In this document: positions 56,635 through 64,000 of the stretch, piece by piece
Layout: each line of letters opens with the position of its first letter
Position numbering within the stretch: position 1 is the stretch's first letter
DNA from: Desulfobacteraceae bacterium
GTDB taxonomy: Bacteria > Desulfobacterota > Desulfobacteria > Desulfobacterales > Desulfosalsimonadaceae
Reading direction: 5' to 3'
DNA: 64,000 nt
Assembly: GCA_011389935.1 (NCBI GenBank)
Contig: JAABTJ010000004.1
Location: forward strand, 62,001 to 126,000
The notes under the pieces: model-generated
Databases searched by the model: none
What the model was told of the DNA's origin: nothing
The model's input: the letters and a program-made list of their open reading frames with translations, nothing else
Program-made: the position numbers and the translations under genes

Positions 56635-58761
56635 TTACGCGTTTTCCTCCGGCACGGCCTCAATAAGCTGGAGTACAACAACAGCATAAGGGGCGATTGT
56701 CACACGATCATTTGCGGCAAGCAGGGTTTCTGAATCCGTAAATCCGACATCCTGTCCGGTATCCAAAACCATGCGCCACCGAGCCTTCCATCTTTCGCCC
56801 ACGACAATGAAATCCAAGGGTTCATGGTGGGCGTTGAACATAAGGTAGAAGCTGTCATCGGTTACGGGTTCCCCCCGGGGATTGGGATTGGGTATGGTCT
56901 CGCCGTTCAGATAAACGCAAAGGGAACTTGCGTGCCCTTCTCCCCAGTTTTCTTCTCCCATCTGCTGTCCGTCCGGGGTGATCCATATGATATCTTTGAC
57001 CTCGCTCCCGTGAATGCGGCGCCCCAAAAACCATCGTCTTCGTCTGAATACCGTGTGCTCCCTGCGAAACTGGATGAGGCGGCGACAGAAATGCAGAAGC
57101 GTTTCGTCAACATTTTCCCAGTCATACCAGGAGATTTCATTGTCCTGGCAGTACCCGTTGTTGTTCCCATGCTGGGTCCGTCCGAACTCATCTCCGCCCA
57201 GGAGCATGGGCACGCCCTGGGACAGCATGAGCGTGACAAGGAAATTTTTTTTCTGGCGGTCCCGCAGGGCGTTTATCTCCGCATCGTTCGCGGGCCCCTC
57301 CGCTCCGCAGTTCCAGGAACGATTGTGGTCCTCGCCGTCCTCGTTGTTTTCGCCGTTGGCGTCGTTGTGCTTTTCATTGTAGGAGACCAGGTCATTCAAG
57401 GTAAAGCCGTCGTGAGCGGTGACAAAATTGATACTGGCATACGGCAGGCGGGAAGTGTTTTCATAGAGATCCGGGCTGCCGGTAAGCCGGTAGGCGAATT
57501 CCCCCATTGTCTGTTCCCGGCCGGCCCAGAAATCGCGGATGCAATCCCGGTACTTGCCGTTCCATTCCGTCCACAGGGGCGGAAAGTTGCCCACCTGGTA
57601 TCCTCCCTCGCCCACATCCCAGGGTTCCGCAATGAGTTTTACCTGGCTGATAACCGGGTCCTGCTGGATAATGTCAAAAAAGGACGACAGCCGGTCCACG
57701 TCGTGCAGCTCCCGGGCAAGGGTGGATGCCAGGTCGAAACGGAATCCGTCCACGTGCATTTCCAGTACCCAGTATCGCAACGAATCCATCAGAAGCTGCA
57801 GTGCATGGGGATGCCGCATGTTGAGGCTGTTGCCGCATCCGGTATAATCCATGTAGTACCGGGGGTCTTCAGCAAGCCGGTAGTAATAGGCATTGTCAAT
57901 GCCCTTGAAGGAGAGCATCGGGCCAAGGTGACTCCCCTCGCCGGTGTGGTTGTATACCACGTCGAGGATAACCTCGATGCCGGCATGGTGCAGCGACCGG
58001 ACCATCTGCTTGAACTCCGATACTACTGCGCCCGGACGTGTTTCCGATGCATATTCATTATGGGGGGTGAAATATCCGATGGTGTTGTACCCCCAGTAGT
58101 TTCGCAGTCCTTTGTCCACCAGGTGCTGATCGTGTATGAACTGGTGAACGGGCAGCAATTCGACCGCAGTGATGCCCAGCGCCTTGAAATAATCGATGAT
58201 TGCCGGATGCGCAAGGCCGGCGTAGGTGCCGCGAAGTTCAGGCGGCACTTCCGGATGGCGGGCGGTCAGCCCCTTGACATGGGTTTCGTAGATGATGGTT
58301 TCATGCCACGGAATTTGAAGCCGGCGGTCCCCTTCCCAGTCGAAATGGGGCTGGTGCACCACGCATCGGGGCATGAACGGCGCACTGTCGGAGTCGCTTT
58401 TCACTTCGAAACCCGCATCGAATGGATACGGGAATACCGCTTCATCCCACTGGACCTGTCCTTCAATGGCTTTTGCATAGGGATCGATAAGCAGCTTGGC
58501 CGGGTTGCACCGGTGGCCGTTTTCCGGCTCCCACGGCCCATGAACCCGGTATCCGTATCGCTGGCCGGGTTCGACGTCCGGCAGGTACCCATGCCAGCAA
58601 AAGCCTGTGACTTCTGGCAAATCGATTCGGGTTTCATTTTTCTGCTCATCGAACAGGCACAATTCCACGCGCTCGGCAATTTCGGAAAAAAGGGAAAAGT
58701 TGGTGCCAGATCCGTCGAACACGGGGCCGATCGGGTACGGTGTCCCTGGCCAGACTTTCAT
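56635..58761 (-). CDS. glgX: Glycogen debranching enzyme
   Basis: A 708-residue GH13 enzyme: N-terminal CBM48 domain (GTPYPIGPVFDGSGTNFSLFSE), DVVYNHTGEGS, nucleophile in GFRFDLASTLARE, acid Glu in LIAEPWDVG and HDGFTLNDLVSYNEKHNDANGE. AAGGAGC precedes ATG 58761. It opens alpha-1,6 branches. It faces the GH65/treY genes across the gap 58762-59238. Confidence 0.94.
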   Translation of the reverse strand: MKVWPGTPYPIGPVFDGSGTNFSLFSEIAERVELCLFDEQKNETRIDLPEVTGFCWHGYLPDVEPGQRYGYRVHGPWEPENGHRCNPAKLLIDPYAKAIEGQVQWDEAVFPYPFDAGFEVKSDSDSAPFMPRCVVHQPHFDWEGDRRLQIPWHETIIYETHVKGLTARHPEVPPELRGTYAGLAHPAIIDYFKALGITAVELLPVHQFIHDQHLVDKGLRNYWGYNTIGYFTPHNEYASETRPGAVVSEFKQMVRSLHHAGIEVILDVVYNHTGEGSHLGPMLSFKGIDNAYYYRLAEDPRYYMDYTGCGNSLNMRHPHALQLLMDSLRYWVLEMHVDGFRFDLASTLARELHDVDRLSSFFDIIQQDPVISQVKLIAEPWDVGEGGYQVGNFPPLWTEWNGKYRDCIRDFWAGREQTMGEFAYRLTGSPDLYENTSRLPYASINFVTAHDGFTLNDLVSYNEKHNDANGENNEDGEDHNRSWNCGAEGPANDAEINALRDRQKKNFLVTLMLSQGVPMLLGGDEFGRTQHGNNNGYCQDNEISWYDWENVDETLLHFCRRLIQFRREHTVFRRRRWFLGRRIHGSEVKDIIWITPDGQQMGEENWGEGHASSLCVYLNGETIPNPNPRGEPVTDDSFYLMFNAHHEPLDFIVVGERWKARWRMVLDTGQDVGFTDSETLLAANDRVTIAPYAVVVLQLIEAVPEENA

Positions 58762-59000
58762 GGCATCTGCTCCTTTATTGTTTGGATTGCCGCATGATAT
58801 TCATGCAGCAGAAATACCGCTGTTGCCGACTAAATAAGTAAAGAATAATGGTGCAGATATGGGGATGCCATGCAAATTATGGTATTTTTTTGTTTGGATC
58901 GTTTTTTACCGGAAAGGATGCGGCCGTCATGACCGGCATTTTTTTTGGGTTTTCAGGTGGCGGCGCCAGGGTGGCATCATTATTATTGGTATACATTACA

Positions 59001-59152
59001 GACGACTTCGCAAAAAGTCCAATATCTGCGTTACGTACAATTTTTGAAGAATCTCACGTACGGCTAAGTACTTTCAATTCTTCAAAAATTGTACGCGCCT
59101 TGATCTTGAACTTTTTTCAAAGCCGTCTGAGCACGACTTTTTACAAGAGCAT
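59001..59152 (+). mobile_element. MITE copy F (152 bp) in the glgX/GH65 divergent region
   Basis: Perfect 7-bp flanks CATTACA at 58994-59000 and 59153-59159. It follows a 240-base region that holds no gene; the reading frames across 58797-59000 are short and unconvincing. Confidence 0.92.
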
Positions 59153-59155
59153 CAT

Positions 59156-59198
59156 TACAAGCCATCTCAAAAAAATCTTTTTTTTGAGATGGCTTGTA
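59156..59198. repeat. Perfect 20-bp inverted repeat before the GH65 fusion gene
   Basis: TACAAGCCATCTCAAAAAAA (59156-59175) and its exact complement (59179-59198) with a 3-base loop. Tips resemble repeat family 3. It lies about 40 bases before the start codon of the fusion gene, so as RNA it would make a tight leader hairpin. Confidence 0.85.
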
Positions 59199-59238
59199 CA
59201 CCATATAATGATGATCGTTTCTTGGATTGGAAAACAAC

Positions 59239-62200
59239 ATGGCCGATCGATTGTTTGACGCCGTCATTTTCGACCTGGACGGCGTTATCACCCACACCGC
59301 CCTGCTTCATGTGCGGGCATGGACACAGTTGTTTGATGCGTTTCTTCAGGCAGTCGCCGAGCGGGAAAATCAACCGTTTACGCCTTTCACCCGAGAGGAC
59401 TATCTTTCTTTTGTGGATGGAAAACCTCGTTATGACGGTATTGTTTCTTTTCTGGATGCAAGAGGGGTCGTACTGCCCTACGGGAGTCCCGACGATCCCC
59501 CTCACAAGGAGACGGTATGCGGGCTTGGCAACCGGAAAAACGACATATTCAACGATCTGTTGCAAACCGAGGGCGTAACGGTTTTTCCCACCAGCGTGAA
59601 ACTGATCGAAACGCTCAAAAAAAAAGGCGTAAAAATCGGGGTGGCCTCTTCGAGCAAAAACTGCCGGAATATTCTGGAAACCCAGGGGCTGCTGGACCTG
59701 TTCGATGTCCGGGTGGACGGTGAAGTTTCCGAGAAATGGGGACTTACCGGAAAGCCTGCGCCGGATATTTTCACCGCTGCGTGCGACCGTCTGGGCGTGG
59801 ACTATGACCGCGCGGTAGTGGTGGAGGATGCGGTATCAGGCGTTCAGGCCGGGCGGGACGGACGATTCGGCCTGGTAATCGGCGTTGCACGGGAAATTGA
59901 CGGCGCCGTGCTGATGCAAAACGGGGCGGACCTGGTGGTGGGCGATCTGGGGGAAATCAGCGTGGCGGACATTGAGCGGTGGTTTGAAACAGGGCTTTCC
60001 GCCGACCAGTGGTGCATCACCTTTCATGACTATGACAAGGAGATGGAAAAGACCCGTGAAGCGCTTCTTGCCGTTGGCAACGGCTACATGGGCACCCGGG
60101 GGGGCATGGAAGAATCCTCTTCCGGGCAGTTCAATTATCCCGGCACTTACTTGGCAGGGGTGTTTAACCGACTCACATCCCGCGTGAGCGGCAAAGACAT
60201 TGAAAACGAGGATTTTGTCAACTGCCCCAACTGGCTGCCGGTCAATTTCCGGATAGGCGACGACCCCTTTATGGATATCAACCGCGTTGCCATTGATTCT
60301 ATTTGCAGGCGGCTTGACCTCGGCACCGGCATCCTGCACCGGGACATGGTGGTAACGGATACGTCCGGCCGAAAAACACGGATTGTATCAGAGCGGTTTG
60401 CAAGCATGGACGACCCGCACATCTGTGCACTCAGATACCGCCTGACCCCCCTGAATTATCAGGGCGCCGTCACCGTATCCGCGGCCATTGACGGAACGCA
60501 TATCAATGAAGGGGTCGAGCGCTATCGGGATCTGAACCAGAAACATCTGGAGTCCCTTTCACAGACCGCCGGGGATAATCGGCTTTTGCTGACGGTCAAA
60601 ACCACATCTTCGAACATAGAAATCGCTCTGGTCGCCGGGATTTGTGCAAGCGGCGCACCGGTTGCCGCCGTTTCCCATGAAACCTCACCGGGCCGGGCGG
60701 AAATATTGTATACCTTTGATGCCGGGGAGAACCAGGCATTCATTTTGGAAAAACGGGTGGCGCTGTATACATCGAAGGATGCCGGCGTGGACGACCCTTC
60801 GGAAGCCGCGGGTGCGGCAATGCGCCAAATGCCCTCCTTTGATGCGGTGAAGCAGGCCAGCACAAGCCGCTGGGCCGCGCTTTGGGAAGAGATGGATATC
60901 CGGCTGACGGGCGACCGGTTCAGCCAGAAAATGCTACGGCTTCACATGTACCACCTCATGGTGAGTGCATCGCCCCACAACGTTCAACTAGATGCCGGGA
61001 TGCCGGCGCGCGGCCTGCACGGGGAAGCTTACCGGGGGCATATTTTCTGGGACGAGCTTTTCATCCTTCCCTTTTACGACCTTCATTTTCCCCCGGTCGC
61101 CAGGTCGCTGCTCATGTACCGATACCGGCGCCTGGACAAGGCAAGAGCGCTTGCCAGGGCCGAAGGGCGAAGGGGCGCGATGTTTCCCTGGCAGAGCGGC
61201 AGCTCCGGCCGGGAAGAAACCCAGGTGATTCACTTAAATCCCATGACCGGCAAGTGGGGGCCGGACCACAGCGCGCGCCAGCGCCACGTCTCTTTGGCCA
61301 TCGCCTTTAACATCTGGCAGTATTATCATATCACCCGGGATACGGAATTCATGGAAGCCTTTGGCGCGGAAATGTTTTTCGAGATCTGCCGGTTTTTTGC
61401 AGATATGGCCCGTTTGGATCCGGATACAGGGCGTTTTCATATTGACGGCGTCATGGGTCCGGACGAGTTCCATGAAAAATATCCCGAAAGCGACAGCGGC
61501 GGCCTTACCGACAACGCCTATACCAACCTGATGGCCCACTGGGCGCTTGTAACCGCCGGGGAGATTTATGCAGCCATAAGCGGCCCTGCCAGAAAATCCC
61601 TTCATGCGGGGATCGGCGTCGATGCCCGGGAAATTGAGCAATGGCGAAATATTGCAGCCAGGCTCAACGTGGTCATGACAGACGATGTTATGGCACAGTT
61701 TGACGGCTACTTTTCCCTTGCAGAATTGGACTGGGATCATTACCGGGGGGTGTACGGCGATATTCATCGCCTGGACCGGATTTTGAAAAAAGAGGGGAAA
61801 TCGCCGGATCAGTACAAGGTTGGCAAGCAGGCCGACGTGCTGATGGCCTTTTTTGTTTTGGGAGACCGGAAAGTAGCGGAAATCCTCACAACCATGGGAT
61901 ATGAACCGGGAAAAGATTTTTTCGGGGAAAACGTCGCCTATTACATGCCCCGCACTTCCCATGGATCGACCCTGAGCCGCGTGGTGCACAGCGCCCTTGC
62001 CGCTGCGCAGGGGGACGCCCGCACGAGTTGGCAGTTTTACCAGGAAGCCCTGGCGAGTGATTATTCCGATATCCAGGGGGGTACCACCGGCGAGGGAATT
62101 CACACGGGGGTCATGGCCGGGACCGCTCTTCTTGCCATGACGACATATGGCGGTTTGAGAATCGACGGCGAGACACCCCGGATTCATCCGGCACTGCCTG

Positions 62201-62310
62201 GATTGTGGAAAAGAATCCGTTTCGGCATATGGTTTCGCAATGTTCGCTATGAATTTGACATTACCCGAAGTGAAGCGATCATGCGAAAGAAAATGAATAC
62301 AGATCATTAA
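59239..62310 (+). CDS. Fusion of beta-phosphoglucomutase (HAD) and GH65 disaccharide phosphorylase
   Basis: A 1023-residue protein. Residues 1-250 are a HAD/beta-PGM domain: FDAVIFDLDGVITHTA (nucleophile Asp), SSSKNCRN, KPAPDIF and VVEDAVSGVQAGRDG. From about 260 the GH65 fold begins (LLAVGNGYMGTRGGMEESSSG), with VMGPDEFHEKYPESD carrying the acid Glu, and HGSTLSRVVHSALAA near the phosphate site. Phosphorolysis of trehalose, maltose or kojibiose yields beta-glucose 1-phosphate, which the HAD half would turn into glucose 6-phosphate. The exact sugar is not known. ATG 59239 is preferred over TTG 59227. Confidence 0.9.
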   Translation: MADRLFDAVIFDLDGVITHTALLHVRAWTQLFDAFLQAVAERENQPFTPFTREDYLSFVDGKPRYDGIVSFLDARGVVLPYGSPDDPPHKETVCGLGNRKNDIFNDLLQTEGVTVFPTSVKLIETLKKKGVKIGVASSSKNCRNILETQGLLDLFDVRVDGEVSEKWGLTGKPAPDIFTAACDRLGVDYDRAVVVEDAVSGVQAGRDGRFGLVIGVAREIDGAVLMQNGADLVVGDLGEISVADIERWFETGLSADQWCITFHDYDKEMEKTREALLAVGNGYMGTRGGMEESSSGQFNYPGTYLAGVFNRLTSRVSGKDIENEDFVNCPNWLPVNFRIGDDPFMDINRVAIDSICRRLDLGTGILHRDMVVTDTSGRKTRIVSERFASMDDPHICALRYRLTPLNYQGAVTVSAAIDGTHINEGVERYRDLNQKHLESLSQTAGDNRLLLTVKTTSSNIEIALVAGICASGAPVAAVSHETSPGRAEILYTFDAGENQAFILEKRVALYTSKDAGVDDPSEAAGAAMRQMPSFDAVKQASTSRWAALWEEMDIRLTGDRFSQKMLRLHMYHLMVSASPHNVQLDAGMPARGLHGEAYRGHIFWDELFILPFYDLHFPPVARSLLMYRYRRLDKARALARAEGRRGAMFPWQSGSSGREETQVIHLNPMTGKWGPDHSARQRHVSLAIAFNIWQYYHITRDTEFMEAFGAEMFFEICRFFADMARLDPDTGRFHIDGVMGPDEFHEKYPESDSGGLTDNAYTNLMAHWALVTAGEIYAAISGPARKSLHAGIGVDAREIEQWRNIAARLNVVMTDDVMAQFDGYFSLAELDWDHYRGVYGDIHRLDRILKKEGKSPDQYKVGKQADVLMAFFVLGDRKVAEILTTMGYEPGKDFFGENVAYYMPRTSHGSTLSRVVHSALAAAQGDARTSWQFYQEALASDYSDIQGGTTGEGIHTGVMAGTALLAMTTYGGLRIDGETPRIHPALPGLWKRIRFGIWFRNVRYEFDITRSEAIMRKKMNTDH

Positions 62311-62325
62311 AAAAGGATACGCATC

Positions 62326-62964
62326 ATGCTGGGAGACGTATTGTTGATCGAGGACAAGCACCGGGAAGCGGCAAAGAGGATCAAGGAAAAGCTGCTGGCA
62401 GGCGATGCCCCCAAGCGGGTCGTCGCCATATCCGGAGAATCCGGATCGGGCAAATCCGAGCTTTCCCACTGCCTGGGCAGGGCGCTGAAAGACGCCGGCA
62501 TACGGGCAAAGGTGCTGCACAGCGACAATTATTACCATGTCCCGCCCCGGGACCGGAACAGGTGGCGGCAGGCGCACGGTCCCGAAAGCATCGGCCTGGA
62601 TGAATACAACTGGGCGGCCATCGAAAAAACGATCGAAGATTTCAAGGGCAGCCGGAAGTCTGAAATGCCGTGCATTGATCTCGTAACCGACCAGGTGGAC
62701 ACGCTGATCACCGATTTCAGCGGGATCGATCTTCTGGTGCTTGACGGTTTGTATGCGATCCATTCCCGCGGGGTCGATTTGCGGGTATTTATCGACCTGA
62801 CGTTTCACGAAACCAAGAAGGCCCAGTTGCTGCGCGGCAAGGAAAAGGTGGACGACTGGCGGATGACCGTCCTGGAGCAGGAGCACCGGGTGGTGTCTTC
62901 CCTGCGGGAAAAAGCCGACCTGATCGTGAACAAGTCCTATGAAATCGAGGCTGCAAAGGGGTAG
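62326..62964 (+). CDS. P-loop kinase of the uridine-kinase type
   Basis: A 212-residue protein with Walker A GESGSGKSELS near residue 37, HSDNYYHVPPRDRNRWRQAHGPESIGLDEYNW as in uridine kinase, and LLVLDGLYAIHSRGVDLRVFIDL. The family phosphorylates nucleosides or sugars; the setting between a sugar phosphorylase and treY makes a sugar substrate possible. AAGGAT precedes ATG 62326, 15 bases after the fusion gene. Confidence 0.75.
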   Translation: MLGDVLLIEDKHREAAKRIKEKLLAGDAPKRVVAISGESGSGKSELSHCLGRALKDAGIRAKVLHSDNYYHVPPRDRNRWRQAHGPESIGLDEYNWAAIEKTIEDFKGSRKSEMPCIDLVTDQVDTLITDFSGIDLLVLDGLYAIHSRGVDLRVFIDLTFHETKKAQLLRGKEKVDDWRMTVLEQEHRVVSSLREKADLIVNKSYEIEAAKG

Positions 62965-62973
62965 CCCGGTGCC

Positions 62974-64000
62974 ATGAAAAAAATTCCCCGGGCCACGTAC
63001 CGGCTCCAGTTTCACAAGGGATTTACTTTCGACGATGCAGCGGCCGTTGCCGAGTACCTGTCTGCCCTGGGCGTCAGCCACATATACGCGTCTCCGTATC
63101 TTCAGGCCGCGCCCGGAAGCACACACGGATACGATGTAACGGACCATTCCCGTGTTAACGAGGATCTCGGCGGTGGGGCGGCCCATTGCCGCATGTGTCG
63201 AATGCTCCGGGAAAACGGCCTGGGGCAGGTGATAGACGTGGTACCCAACCACATGTCCGTCAGCCCCCCCGTTTGCAACCGGTGGTGGTGGGATGTTTTA
63301 AAAAACGGCCCCCAAAGCCGCTTTGAGCCGTTTTTCGACATTGACTGGGATCCGCCGGAAAAGCGACTGAACGGGAAAGTGCTGCTGCCGGTTCTCGGGG
63401 ACCATTACGGCCGGGAGCTTGAACAAGGAAAGATCCGGGCGGCAGTCCGGTATGCGGAAATGATAGTCGAATACAGGGAAATGATCTTCCCGGTGTCACC
63501 GGCTTCCCATGCCGGACAGGACTTGTACGAACTTGCCGAAAGGCTGTGCGCCGATAGAAACGCGATGGATAATTTTCTCCAGGAGCAGCACTACCGGCTG
63601 GCCTTCTGGCGGTCAGCCTCCCGGGACCTGAACTACCGGCGCTTTTTTTCCATAAATGACCTGGCCGCCATTCGGATCGAAGGAGACGACGTTTTTACGG
63701 AAACCCACCGGCTGATCTTCCAATGGCTGCATAAGAAAACCATCGACGGGCTCCGGATCGATCACCCGGACGGACTTGCCGACCCGGCTCAATATTTCCG
63801 CCGCTTGGCAGCAGCCGCCCCGGATGCCTGGATCGTTGTGGAAAAGATCCTTCACCCCGGGGAGGATCTGCCCGCCGAATGGCCGGTGGCCGGCACCACG
63901 GGGTATGATTTTTTGAATCTCACCGCCGGACTATTCATCGATCCTGCCGGAGAAATCCCGCTTACGCGGTTTTATGACGCTTTTACCGGTGAAACAATCG
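62974..64000 (+). CDS. treY: Maltooligosyltrehalose synthase (partial, runs off the window)
   Basis: Starts at ATG 62974 and is open to the last base, giving 342 residues. RATYRLQFHKGFTFDDAAAVAEYLSALGVSHIYASPYLQA is the TreY signature; HGYDVTDH, VIDVVPNHM, LRIDHPDGLADP (nucleophile) and the acid region VVEKIL follow. It converts the end of a maltodextrin into a trehalose unit; TreZ should follow beyond the window. Missing from a stop-to-stop view because it has no stop here. Confidence 0.93.
   Translation, partial: MKKIPRATYRLQFHKGFTFDDAAAVAEYLSALGVSHIYASPYLQAAPGSTHGYDVTDHSRVNEDLGGGAAHCRMCRMLRENGLGQVIDVVPNHMSVSPPVCNRWWWDVLKNGPQSRFEPFFDIDWDPPEKRLNGKVLLPVLGDHYGRELEQGKIRAAVRYAEMIVEYREMIFPVSPASHAGQDLYELAERLCADRNAMDNFLQEQHYRLAFWRSASRDLNYRRFFSINDLAAIRIEGDDVFTETHRLIFQWLHKKTIDGLRIDHPDGLADPAQYFRRLAAAAPDAWIVVEKILHPGEDLPAEWPVAGTTGYDFLNLTAGLFIDPAGEIPLTRFYDAFTGETI

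Noticed and set aside
56824-58797. 657-codon open frame on the plus strand
   Set aside because: Opposite glgX, which has all GH13 motifs; no recognisable sequence in the shadow frame.
61234-63252. 672-codon open frame on the minus strand
   Set aside because: It lies opposite the GH65 fusion, kinase and treY genes, all with clear motifs; composition is that of a shadow frame.

Overview
The window looks like a chromosomal segment of a Gram-negative, anaerobic member of the Desulfobacterota (sulfate-reducer type). Pointers are a propionyl-CoA-type synthetase next to a large acyl-CoA dehydrogenase, membrane subunits of a sodium-pumping decarboxylase, two DUF3786 proteins, ferrous-iron uptake by FeoAB under a DtxR-type regulator, an LpxL-type lipid A acyltransferase, and dense Fe-S and radical-SAM content. 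This placement is inference from gene content; no rRNA, tRNA or CRISPR array was seen.

Layout. 1-3949: tail of an unknown gene, then an unusual operon in which a Rad50/SbcC-like ATPase is split into two genes, with an Mre11/SbcD-like phosphoesterase and a small coiled-coil protein between the halves. 3955-9651 (minus): a Q-tailed hypothetical protein, an MscS channel, an Rnk-type GreA/B-fold protein, beta and gamma-like subunits of a Na+-pumping decarboxylase, and a TVP38/DedA-like membrane protein. 9941-13570 (plus): YihY/BrkB membrane protein, a zinc-ribbon methyltransferase and a large acyl-CoA dehydrogenase. 13846-27918 (minus): acyl-CoA synthetase, orphan sensor kinase with an amidohydrolase, recD2, DUF3786, parC, parE, Fe-S DUF3786 and a sirtuin. 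28164-37185: MBL hydrolase, tandem CDP-alcohol phosphatidyltransferase, DtxR-FeoA fusion with feoB, a hypothetical protein, and a CPA2 antiporter with an RCK module. 37453-43949: htpX, lpxL-like, LysE-type exporter and the glycine betaine transporter proVWX. 44278-54863: Skp-like protein, DegP protease, a large conserved protein beside ahcY, a hypothetical protein, radical-SAM protein, cyclophilin, thiM and a two-cluster ferredoxin. 55104-64000: malQ, glgX, a HAD-GH65 phosphorylase fusion, a P-loop kinase and the start of treY, which form an alpha-glucan/trehalose cluster.

How the genes work together. Betaine import (proVWX), trehalose/glycogen metabolism (malQ, glgX, GH65, treY), a mechanosensitive channel and a cation/proton antiporter suggest a cell exposed to changing salinity. 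DegP, the Skp-like protein and HtpX cover envelope quality control. FeoAB with its fused regulator supplies iron.

The main non-coding discovery is a 151-152 bp miniature mobile element present in six copies. Four copies are flanked by perfect 7-bp target-site duplications, one by a near-perfect 7-bp duplication and one by a decayed pair. One copy has inserted at the antiporter start codon, so that the start codon now lies inside the duplication. Another sits inside the split-ATPase operon. A third is nested in a second dispersed repeat family. A third palindromic family with similar tips is also present.
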